Shown in pieces: positions 46,301 to 53,654 of a DNA stretch of 64,000 bases (the first letter of the stretch is position 1; each line of letters starts with the position of its first letter). Where the stretch lies: NCBI RefSeq assembly GCF_000967655.1, contig NZ_JXYA01000011.1, forward strand, positions 1 through 64,000, read 5' to 3'. The position numbers and the translations under genes were made by a program. The notes beneath the pieces were generated by a model, which was given only the letters and a program-made list of their open reading frames with translations, was not told the origin of the DNA and searched no databases. Source of the DNA: Pseudoalteromonas rubra. GTDB taxonomy: Bacteria; Pseudomonadota; Gammaproteobacteria; Enterobacterales; Alteromonadaceae.

Positions 46301-46998
46301 ACAAAACCGGTGATTTGGTCAAGCGCAACGCACAGGGTCAGCTTGAATTGATCGGCCGCAAAGACGAGCAGGTCAAGATCAGAGGGCACAGAGTTGAATT
46401 GGGTGAAATAGAGCAGACCTTGCTGGGTTCAAATAAGGTACAGTCTTGTGTAGTTAAGGTACAAGGGGATGAAAGGGGGCATAAGCACCTGGTGGCCTAT
46501 ATTCGCCCCGCTCACAATCCGGCATTTGATCAAGCTCAGTGCAGCAAAGCGTTAAAACACCAGCTTTCCCAGGTTTTGCCCGATTACATGACGCCGACGT
46601 TTTATGTGTTTGTCGAGCAGTGGCCGCTGTCGCCTAACGGCAAGATAGATAAAGCCGCACTGCCGGCCACCTCACTGGATTTGACTACGCAGACATATAT
46701 CGCGCCTGTCGGTGAGGTTGAGCAAAAACTGACGCAGATCTGGAGTAATGTTCTGGGCCTGGCACCGGCACAGATCAGCACAGCGTCTAACTTCTTTGAG
46801 CTGGGTGGCCACTCGTTATTGATTATGAAACTGGCGACTGAGATTCAGTTACAGTTTTCGAACAAGATGTCTGTTAAATCCCTATTTCTAATGAATTCAC
46901 TGTCAGAAATGGCAGATGAAATTGAACGTTTGGAAGCCATCCGCTTGCTTGACTCAAAAATTGAAGCCAGCGCAGACGTAGAGGAGTTCTCATTTTGA
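40348..46998 (+). CDS. Nonribosomal peptide synthetase, modules 4-5 (C-A-PCP-C-A-PCP)
   Basis: The 2216-residue protein has C-A-PCP twice: HHIACDG at about residue 176, YTSGSTGKPKG at about 664, LGGHSLL at about 1070, HHIASDG at about 1263, YTSGTTGQPKG at about 1747 and LGGHSLL at about 2152. Module 4 specificity residues are D-A-T-K-V-G-E-V-G, close to the asparagine code. Module 5 reads D-V-G-E-V-G-S-V-D, matching ornithine. No epimerization domain is present, so both are expected to be L. The N-terminus (KRQQLIQLLAQKKKKELAE) is short and helical instead of TubC-like, and pairs with the unusual tail of the previous protein. It starts 39 bases after the previous stop, with GGAAGAA upstream. 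The tail is DVEEFSF. Confidence 0.94.
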   Translation: MKNNNVSNASDKRQQLIQLLAQKKKKELAESKKIKVAAQSAAYPLSYSQQRLWFMDKLQGSSAEYNVQSVFRVRGVLDLEQVEWAIAEIVKRHAILRTNYIETGEGVFQAPAHTFNFKIARHDLTDCDRDTQSVRLAQLVQADLNMPFNLQQDLMIRAMYVHCDAVEPGGVLIFNLHHIACDGWSMDILTKEFFALYQAFDDKAAGEFEPLAIQYTDYACWQKDWLDSDKLEQQLAYWQKQLADVTPVHSLPLDRPRPETKSHEGAKVTQTLSATVGTGLNKLANKLNLTPFMLVHGALALVFARHSRNTDVVIGTPLANRSQPELNNLIGFFVNTLVLRVNTDHARLSDYFEHVRQTHIAGQANQDVPFDQLIESLNIPRTLSHHPLVEIVMTFDSAGPASESICVGDVEFEYMPGNFTLAQSDFEIDVRLNEAGVDVNWTYDKALFSSERVAQLNAHYCHVLSQLALLADAAQIDAVELNAVTLSSQDETEYLLTAHNQTQAEVPATKCIHQLFEQQVKLTPNNLAAQHQHSEISYRTLNEKANRFADCLINMEIGAGDYIGIYLNNSIEMLIAVLGVLKSGAAYVALDPSNPAARIKSIMQDTDLELVVLTSDLLADFSIKGADILLMDEALTDADWFDEYDTHDPQQTQDPAETAYVLYTSGSTGKPKGVVVSHANVVNYLDYAAKQYLEAELLGAVVTTPLSFDATITSLLTPLCKGKTVALLAPLKEDLTPVLNYLTSTQPWLFKLTPAHLNLLNFRLVEHQAVDTRHVMVLGGEKLPVACVHQWKTAFFPRAVFINEYGPTEATVGCSVFRVEALGDLDLSRDSVPIGKPIQNAQLYVLDGDARLAPKFAVGELYIGGDGLADKYLGQATLTAQRFIQNPYFDPSDPNSSERLYKTGDLVRYLADENLEFIGRIDEQVKVRGYRIELGEIEHHINQIATVDSAVVSVKGKETGDEKLVAYIRLADPVQGESEQAQQLKAIKQAVSQQLPDYMTPSAFVVIDSWPVTSNGKLNRAALPEPDGAILQGQYHAPETELERQLVALWADVLKLAPQTLSATANFFDLGGHSLLVIKMITAVRAQFGVELTVKSVFDHQELRQLAAFIEKSAPIDQRPEITRIDRDSGPLPLSFAQQRLWFIDQLQGGSPEYNMPMAFEVDAQFDADAAELALIRVIARHEPLRTVFSEGADGAYQDVRHDFNFTLERVDLRHLDAAAQQQEIERALREDSEQAFDLSRDLMVRARYLMCSERRSILMFNMHHIASDGWSLGILAEEFVLQYQAARAGQADPLPALAVQYADFAHWQRLYLSGEKLKTQEEYWRKQLAGVPAMHSLPLSRPRPQHSSNECGLLSKPLAPALVEAIEACAAANKMTPFMLMHSALALVLSRHSNNKDIVIGTPVANRLQAELEPLIGFFVNTLVLRVNTGHGDVAGYLAHVRDVHLGAQANQDIPFEQVVELSNLPRNTQHTPLFQIMFSMDLSTESDVQHRDAGLTPLNTQNSGVQFDLDITLSQTNGHMQLTWMYDRDLFDKVYIQSLHTHLETLLEGLSSQQNTSLGAVNMLPKAEVAQLTKMSASAWVAYPQDVQIHHLIEHYAQSTPDATAVVFEQDRLSYRQLNERANQLARLICQCCDQPQGVTKDTLVALYLEKSTDMVISMLAVLKSGAAYVPISTDYPVERVQFILRDTAAPLLITHNRYALEELAPGLVLPEVLYLDSSQSLQELDKANLALDIEHSALAYVNYTSGTTGQPKGVMVEHQHIAGRYFAWQQAYRLKDQPGVHLQMAGFGFDVCTGDFVRALCSGGCLVLCAKDCLLDPERLWGLMLEHEVNFAEFVPATLLSLCNYLNEVALPFPPLTHLVVGSDSWNMDDHSRVQQILPADCRLINSYGLTECTVDSSYFVSEQQVEPGAKANIGVAFDNVHLYVLNEAMQLAPLGVEGELYVGGVGVARGYLNRPELTEKAFLANALCSDEGVLSLCPTLYKTGDLVKRNAQGQLELIGRKDEQVKIRGHRVELGEIEQTLLGSNKVQSCVVKVQGDERGHKHLVAYIRPAHNPAFDQAQCSKALKHQLSQVLPDYMTPTFYVFVEQWPLSPNGKIDKAALPATSLDLTTQTYIAPVGEVEQKLTQIWSNVLGLAPAQISTASNFFELGGHSLLIMKLATEIQLQFSNKMSVKSLFLMNSLSEMADEIERLEAIRLLDSKIEASADVEEFSF

Positions 46999-49900
46999 GC
47001 CAAATTAAAACCCTGCTGGATGACTTCATCAGCAGAAGCATTTTATTGAAAAACAAAAATGGCGAACTTAAGGTCTCGGCCCCCACTGGGGTGATCACCG
47101 AGCAGGATAAGCAAGCGATCATGCGCAATAAGGCGGCGATCCTTGAGTATCTTAGCCTGAACCTGAATGAAACCTCTTTGGCCTCTCACGGCAGTGAAAC
47201 CATACCGCGTAATATGCAATCGGGTCCAATCCCTCTGTCATTTTCGCAGCAACGTCTGTGGTTTATCGATCGGTTGCAAGGCGGCAGCGCACAGTACAAT
47301 ATGCCGATGGTGCTTAGGGTGACAGGTCAGTTCGATATTGATGTGGCCGAACAGGCCGTCAACCGTATCATACAGCGCCATGAATCGCTCAGAACCCTTT
47401 TTAACGAGGGCACGTCAGGCGCTTATCAATATGTGCGAGAAAGCTTTGATTTTCGAATCAAGCAGCTTGACCTGAGCCATTTTCAGCACGAAGAGCAGCA
47501 GCAGCAACTGTCCGACCTGCTGCGCCAGGACAGTGAAGCCATTTTTGATTTAAGAGCGGACCTGATGCTCAGGGCGTCCTGCCTGAAGCTCAATGGGAAT
47601 GAAAGCATTTTGCTGTTCAATATGCATCATATCGTCTCAGACGGTTGGTCTATGGCAGTGCTGGGCGAGGAATTCTTTAGCCAGTATCGTGCTGTGTTAG
47701 CCGGTCAACCCGATCCGCTGGCGCCGCTTCCGATCCAGTATTCGGATTACGCACACTGGCAGCACAGGCACATGAGTGCAGAAAAACTCAAGCAACAGGA
47801 AGCATATTGGCGACAGCAACTGGCCGGAGTGCCGTCTGTGCACGGCCTGCCATTGGAGCAATCGCGCAGTCAAGACCATGACAATAAACTGGCTGTCGTA
47901 ACCGGACACTTAGACCAGGCTTTGTCTGCCGCTCTGGAGCACTTGGCCGTCGAACGCAATATGACTCCCTTTATGCTGGTCCACAGTGCTCTGGCGCTAG
48001 TCTTATCCAGACACAGCAACAGCACTGATATAGTGATAGGTACGCCAGTGGCCAACCGCGCCCAGGCTGAACTGGCGCCCCTGATCGGCCTTTTTGTTAA
48101 TACCACAGTATTGAGGGCCAATACGGCACACACGGAATTAGACGCTTATTTAGCGCATATCCGGGAAATTCACATCGATGCGCAGGCGAATCAGGATCTG
48201 CCTTTTGAGCAGCTGCTCGAAGTCGCCAACGTCCCGCGCAATGCCTCGCACACGCCGCTGTTTCAGATCATGCTGAGCATGGATGTGGAGTCCGGGCGCG
48301 ATACCTGCCAACAGTTAAATTCAGACGTGTGCTTTGAACTGATTGACAGTCAGGGCGGATTGGCGAAGTTTGACCTAGATATCTCACTGGAACGCAGCAA
48401 GGGCGGTTTTGAAGTGTCCTGGGGCTACAATGCCTCGCTATTTGCACGGGACGATATCGCCAGGTTGAATACCCACTTTCAGCGCCTGTTGACTGTTCTG
48501 GTGAGCGACCAGGATCTGCGCCGTGCGCATGAGGCCATGTTGCCGAGCCAGGAAGTGCCTTGCCTCTTGCCAGATCCCGATGGGGCATCTGTAGTGGCTG
48601 AACACCTGTGCTTCCATACTCTGTTTGAGCACCAGGCAGAACAGACGCCACAAAAAGCCGCCTTGGTGTGCAACGGCAATAGCCTGAGCTATCGAGAGTT
48701 GAATGAAAAAGCGGATCAGCTGGCTGCTTATTTGACTCAAAATTACGATATTCAAGCGGATACGCTGATCGGTCTGTGTGCTGTTAAGTCCAGTGATCTT
48801 GTCATTGCTATTCTGGGAATACTAAAAGCCGGCGCGGCGTATGTGCCACTTGATCCAGATTATCCCGAGCAGAGACTGGCGTATATTATCGAAGACGGCG
48901 GGCTGAACATCGTACTGACTCAGCAAGCTCTGGCAGAAAATCTGGCCTTTAGCCCGGCTAACGTGATCGCGTTCGATAAATTGGATCTGACTGGGTATAC
49001 GGCTTGTGCGACGCCGGTTGCCGCTGACCCTGCTCAGTTGATGTACGTCATTTATACATCCGGCTCATCCGGCGCGCCAAAAGGCGTTTTGATAGAACAC
49101 AAAGCTGTCTGTAATTTAGCTCTATATATGCACCAGTTAGAGCTGGGACAAAGCGGAAGTTGGGGCTGGTGTGCGCCTTGTGTATTCGATGCATCAGTGC
49201 AAGGCCTGACGCAACTGGCGATGGGGCAAACTTTGGTCATCGTGAGCGACGAAGATAAAAAAGATCTGAATAGCCTTCGCAACTTAATCGAGACATGTGA
49301 TATCGGTGTACTCGACTGTACGCCTAGTCTGCTGGCGCTGTGGCAGGCGCAGGGAACGGTCGACCAGCTGCCGGAACTGGTGATCGGCGGTGAAGCAATT
49401 AAACCCGAGGTGTGGCGGGAGTTGGCTATGCGTCAGGCCCGTGCCTTTAACATGTATGGCCCGACTGAGTGTACCGTAAACAGCACGGTCGCCCGGATCG
49501 TCGGTGAGCAGAGCCAGCTAGGTCATATGGTGGCCAATGCCCGAGGGGTGATCCTGGATGCAATGGGACGCCCGGTGCCAACCGGCTGTCCCGGAGAGTT
49601 ATACATTGGCGGCGCCGGACTTGCCCGAGGTTATTTAAACCGAGAGGCACTGAATAAATCCAGCTTTATTCAGAATAAGGCCTTTCCTCAGGCCGGATTG
49701 CGTTTGTATAAAACCGGGGACTTGGTGCGTCTGAACAAAACGGGCGCTCTTGAATATTTAGGACGTAATGACGGCCAAGTAAAATTTTACGGCTATCGTA
49801 TCGAGCTCGGTGAAATTGAATCGCAGATCTGTGTACTGGATCAGGTGGACTCGGCGCAGGTTCTGATCCACAAAGAAAATGAAAATGCTGCATATCTGCA

Positions 49901-52900
49901 TGCCTTCATCAAACTGGCACTGGCACACAGCGAAGATTCGACCCCTGTGCTGACGCAAATCAAATCACATCTGCAACGGGCGCTGCCTGATTTTATGACG
50001 CCGAAGCATTTTAGTGTGGTGACGGACTGGCCTTTGACCTTGAATGGCAAAATTGATCAGGCGGCCCTATTTAAGTGCTCCGCTCAGAGCCAGGTTAGGG
50101 AGTACCTTGAGCCCAATACCGAGACTGAAAAGAAACTGGTCTCTCTGGTTGCCCAAGTGCTGAATCTGGGTGAGCAGCGCACAAGTCTGGATGCAAGCTT
50201 TTTTGAGCTGGGTGGCAATTCCCTGTTGTGTATCCGGTTAGCTGCGCATATCGAAGAGACGTTTGGCTTAAAGCTGGCGCTGCAGATCATTTTTGACAAC
50301 CCGACCCTGTTGCTGCTGGCGGGTGAAATAGACAAAAGGGTACAGCAGCGCGGGACGCAAGTGCTACAGCAAAGGAAGATAGCCAAGCGCTCTGAGCGCA
50401 GCCAGGCGCCTCTGTCCTTTGCTCAGCAGCGTCTGTGGTTTATTGACCAGCTACAAGGTAGTTCAGCTGAGTACAATATACCGCTTGCATTCGAGGTAAC
50501 AGGTGCATTCGATACCCGGATCGCAGAGCGGGTCTTGCGTACCCTGATCGAGCGCCACGAAATACTGAGAACTGTGTATTCGAATGAAGGCGAACAGGCG
50601 CTGCAGTACATCTGCGAGCGCTGTGATTTTGCGCTCAAACACCTTGATTTAACCGCGTTGACACCCGAACAGCAACAAGCGCAGGTCCAGCAACTAATCG
50701 ATCAGGATACGCAGACGGCGTTTGACCTGCAATCGGATTTGATGATCCGAGCCAGTTATATTTGGCTACGCAACATCGATCACGAACAGGGTGCTAAAGG
50801 CGTGCTTATGTTCAATATGCACCATATTGCGTCGGATGGGTGGTCGATGGAAGTGTTGCTCAAAGAGTTCTGCGCCTTGTACCGTGCGTTCGCTGATGGC
50901 CTGCCCAGTCCTTTGCCTGAACTGGCTATCCAATATGCCGATTATGCCACCTGGCAGCACTGCGGATTGCAAGATGACCTGCTCGAATCTCAGTTGCGCT
51001 ACTGGCAGATGCAGCTGGACCAGGTGCCGCCGCTACATGCGCTGCCGCTAGACAAGGCCAGACCTGAACTCAAAAAACACCAAGGGCAGGCGGTGGTGGG
51101 GGTTTTACCTGCCGAGGTCAGTCAGTCTTTGCTTGCGCTTGCTGAGCGTCACAAGCTGACCCCCTTTATGTTGCTGCACGGCGCATTTGCCTTGTTGCTG
51201 GCGCGTCATAGTAACTGTTCGGATATTCTGGTAGGTACACCGGTTGCGAACCGCTTACAGGCCGAACTTGAACCTTTGATCGGCTTTTTTATTAATACAC
51301 TTGTGCTTAGAGTCGATACGGCTTATCAACACTTGAGCGACTATTTGGCCCATGTGCGCCAGGTGCATATAGAAGCGCAGTCCAACCAGGACATTCCTTT
51401 CGAATACTTACTAGAAGCACTGCAAGTGCCCAGAACGACGGCGCACAACCCTTTGTTTCAGATCATGCTGACAACGAATACGGACTACGGCCTGAACAGC
51501 CATGAGCTGGCGGCGGAGCTTGCTATGCCCGGGCTGAAGTTTGCGGAGCTTGATTCGGATTCGGTACAGGCTAAATTCGATTTGGAGCTTGATTTGAGCA
51601 TAAGTGAACAGGGTGCACGTCTGAACTGGACCTATGACGTTAGTCTATTTGAGCATACCCGTATTGAGCAACTGAATGACCACTTATGCCGTTTATTAGG
51701 TGCATTGGCGCAGATTGAGCCAAAGCGGGACACACCTTTGAACCATCTGCCTATGCTGTCTGACTCGGAAATAGAACATTTAGTATATGAGAGAAACCAG
51801 ACGCAGGCGCAGCACCCCAAAGACAGGTGCATACATACCTTGTTTGAGCATTGTGCAGCGGCGCACCCGCACCGTACGGCGTTACTGTTTGAAAACACAC
51901 AATTGACCTATGGTCAGGTCAATGAAAAAGCGAATCAGCTTGCCCGTTACCTGCGCAGTCAACATGGTGTTTTGCCCGATACCCTGGTGGGCTTATGTGT
52001 TGAACGCTCGGCAGAAATGGTTATTGCCATACTAGCGATTCTAAAGGCTGGCGGCGCGTATGTGCCCCTGGATCCCGACTATCCGCAAGACCGCCTGCAG
52101 TATATTGCAAAAGATACGGGGATTTCCCTGTTATTGACTCAATCCCATTTATCAGAGCCGCTGATACAGTTCAGCGGCAGCCGGGTGATGCTTGACGGAT
52201 TGGCTGCGACCGAGTCTACCTTGCAGGTTTGCGCGGAGATGAGTCCGGACAACATACCGCAAGCAGAGACAGGCGTGACAGCGCGCCACCTGGCATATGT
52301 GATCTATACCTCGGACTCCACTGATCAGCCGAAAGGCGTCATGGTTGAACACTATGGCGTTACTAATCTCTTGTACGCCCAGCACAAGAACTACGGACTG
52401 GGACAGGGTGAGGTGGGGCTGCTATTGGCTAGTTTCGCATTCGATGTTTCCGTTGAGCAGATGTTTATCATGCTGAGCAAATCGGGTGCCTTGTTGATCC
52501 CCGACCAAGACATGCTGTTATCTGTCGAAAAATTAGGCGGTGCGATTGAACGCCATGGAGTGACGCATATCCACAGCACCCCTTCTTATTTGCTGTCTTT
52601 CGCTCAGGTATTGAGTTTGCCTTCGATCAGGCGGGTCGTGTCCGGCGGGGAAGCTATGTTGCCCGGTCTACTCGATTATGTGCACGCCGACTTGTTCTAT
52701 GTATATGGGCCGTCCGGGGCAAGCGTAACCACAAGTGTCCTGAAAGTGAAGTCGGGCGCAGGCAATCATATTGCCGGGCCGATAGACAACACCCAATTCT
52801 ATTTGTTAGGGCAGGCGCAGGAGCTGTTGCCGCTGGGGGCGGTAGGTGAGTTATACATCGGCGGAGACGCCTTGGCGCGGGGGTATTTGAATCAACCCCA

Positions 52901-53654
52901 ACTGACAGCGCAGCGCTTTATTAAAAACCCCTACTTTGATCCGACCCGGGCGAACAGCCCACAGCGCCTTTATCGCACCGGTGATCGGGTGCGTTACCTT
53001 GCGCACGGACAGCTTGAGTTCATCGGTCGCGCCGATGAACAGATCAAAATGCGCGGTTTTCGTATCGAGCCGGGCGAAGTGGAAGCACAGATCAACCGGT
53101 TGCCCGCTGTGGAGTCTGCCCTGGTACTGACAAGTGAAAGGGCTGGCCGCAATCAGCTACTGGCCTATGTCAAAGTGCAGTCGGTTTCCGACAAAGCAGA
53201 ATTGGTGCAGACACTAAAAGCGACGCTTGCTGAAAGCCTGCCTCATTATATGGTGCCGGCGCAGTTTGTTGTGATCGATGAATGGCCTTTGACACCGAGT
53301 GGAAAAATTGACAGACGGGCCTTGCCTCAGCCAGATGTAAGCCTCCTGCAAGCAGAGCACATTTTTCCGGAAACGGAGACGGAAAAAGCACTGGTGGCGA
53401 TTTGGTCTGAGCTGTTGAATATCGACAAGCAGGCTATCAGCGTCACGGCGGACTTTTTCGACTTGGGTGGCAATTCGCTGTTGGTGATCCGGCTTAAGTC
53501 GTCGATTCAGTCGCAGTTCAATGTTGAATTTCAAGTAAAAGATTTATTTAGTCGTTGCAATATCAAAACGCTGGCTAGCCTGTTGTCTGCGCATTTCTTA
53601 AAAGCAGAGTTAGATAACGCATCAAGTGAAGAATTGGAAGAGGTTGAGTTCTAA
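46995..53654 (+). CDS. Nonribosomal peptide synthetase, modules 6-7 (TubC-C-A-PCP-C-A*-PCP), second A domain degenerate
   Basis: The 2219-residue protein begins with a TubC-like docking region (KTLLDDFISRSILLKNKNG). Module 6 has HHIVSDG at about 211, YTSGSSGAPKG at about 688 and LGGNSLL at about 1073; its specificity residues D-A-Q-D-V-G-M-V-N resemble a glutamine code. Module 7 has HHIASDG at about 1275 and LGGNSLL at about 2158, but its A domain reads YTSDSTDQPKG at about 1771 (two Gly to Asp changes in the phosphate-binding motif). It also reads YGPSGAS at about 1903, where the family has YGPTE. It may therefore not adenylate its own substrate. The start is a TTG at 46995, overlapping the previous stop, with GAGGAG about 10 bases upstream. 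The tail is ELEEVEF. Confidence 0.93.
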   Translation: MSQIKTLLDDFISRSILLKNKNGELKVSAPTGVITEQDKQAIMRNKAAILEYLSLNLNETSLASHGSETIPRNMQSGPIPLSFSQQRLWFIDRLQGGSAQYNMPMVLRVTGQFDIDVAEQAVNRIIQRHESLRTLFNEGTSGAYQYVRESFDFRIKQLDLSHFQHEEQQQQLSDLLRQDSEAIFDLRADLMLRASCLKLNGNESILLFNMHHIVSDGWSMAVLGEEFFSQYRAVLAGQPDPLAPLPIQYSDYAHWQHRHMSAEKLKQQEAYWRQQLAGVPSVHGLPLEQSRSQDHDNKLAVVTGHLDQALSAALEHLAVERNMTPFMLVHSALALVLSRHSNSTDIVIGTPVANRAQAELAPLIGLFVNTTVLRANTAHTELDAYLAHIREIHIDAQANQDLPFEQLLEVANVPRNASHTPLFQIMLSMDVESGRDTCQQLNSDVCFELIDSQGGLAKFDLDISLERSKGGFEVSWGYNASLFARDDIARLNTHFQRLLTVLVSDQDLRRAHEAMLPSQEVPCLLPDPDGASVVAEHLCFHTLFEHQAEQTPQKAALVCNGNSLSYRELNEKADQLAAYLTQNYDIQADTLIGLCAVKSSDLVIAILGILKAGAAYVPLDPDYPEQRLAYIIEDGGLNIVLTQQALAENLAFSPANVIAFDKLDLTGYTACATPVAADPAQLMYVIYTSGSSGAPKGVLIEHKAVCNLALYMHQLELGQSGSWGWCAPCVFDASVQGLTQLAMGQTLVIVSDEDKKDLNSLRNLIETCDIGVLDCTPSLLALWQAQGTVDQLPELVIGGEAIKPEVWRELAMRQARAFNMYGPTECTVNSTVARIVGEQSQLGHMVANARGVILDAMGRPVPTGCPGELYIGGAGLARGYLNREALNKSSFIQNKAFPQAGLRLYKTGDLVRLNKTGALEYLGRNDGQVKFYGYRIELGEIESQICVLDQVDSAQVLIHKENENAAYLHAFIKLALAHSEDSTPVLTQIKSHLQRALPDFMTPKHFSVVTDWPLTLNGKIDQAALFKCSAQSQVREYLEPNTETEKKLVSLVAQVLNLGEQRTSLDASFFELGGNSLLCIRLAAHIEETFGLKLALQIIFDNPTLLLLAGEIDKRVQQRGTQVLQQRKIAKRSERSQAPLSFAQQRLWFIDQLQGSSAEYNIPLAFEVTGAFDTRIAERVLRTLIERHEILRTVYSNEGEQALQYICERCDFALKHLDLTALTPEQQQAQVQQLIDQDTQTAFDLQSDLMIRASYIWLRNIDHEQGAKGVLMFNMHHIASDGWSMEVLLKEFCALYRAFADGLPSPLPELAIQYADYATWQHCGLQDDLLESQLRYWQMQLDQVPPLHALPLDKARPELKKHQGQAVVGVLPAEVSQSLLALAERHKLTPFMLLHGAFALLLARHSNCSDILVGTPVANRLQAELEPLIGFFINTLVLRVDTAYQHLSDYLAHVRQVHIEAQSNQDIPFEYLLEALQVPRTTAHNPLFQIMLTTNTDYGLNSHELAAELAMPGLKFAELDSDSVQAKFDLELDLSISEQGARLNWTYDVSLFEHTRIEQLNDHLCRLLGALAQIEPKRDTPLNHLPMLSDSEIEHLVYERNQTQAQHPKDRCIHTLFEHCAAAHPHRTALLFENTQLTYGQVNEKANQLARYLRSQHGVLPDTLVGLCVERSAEMVIAILAILKAGGAYVPLDPDYPQDRLQYIAKDTGISLLLTQSHLSEPLIQFSGSRVMLDGLAATESTLQVCAEMSPDNIPQAETGVTARHLAYVIYTSDSTDQPKGVMVEHYGVTNLLYAQHKNYGLGQGEVGLLLASFAFDVSVEQMFIMLSKSGALLIPDQDMLLSVEKLGGAIERHGVTHIHSTPSYLLSFAQVLSLPSIRRVVSGGEAMLPGLLDYVHADLFYVYGPSGASVTTSVLKVKSGAGNHIAGPIDNTQFYLLGQAQELLPLGAVGELYIGGDALARGYLNQPQLTAQRFIKNPYFDPTRANSPQRLYRTGDRVRYLAHGQLEFIGRADEQIKMRGFRIEPGEVEAQINRLPAVESALVLTSERAGRNQLLAYVKVQSVSDKAELVQTLKATLAESLPHYMVPAQFVVIDEWPLTPSGKIDRRALPQPDVSLLQAEHIFPETETEKALVAIWSELLNIDKQAISVTADFFDLGGNSLLVIRLKSSIQSQFNVEFQVKDLFSRCNIKTLASLLSAHFLKAELDNASSEELEEVEF

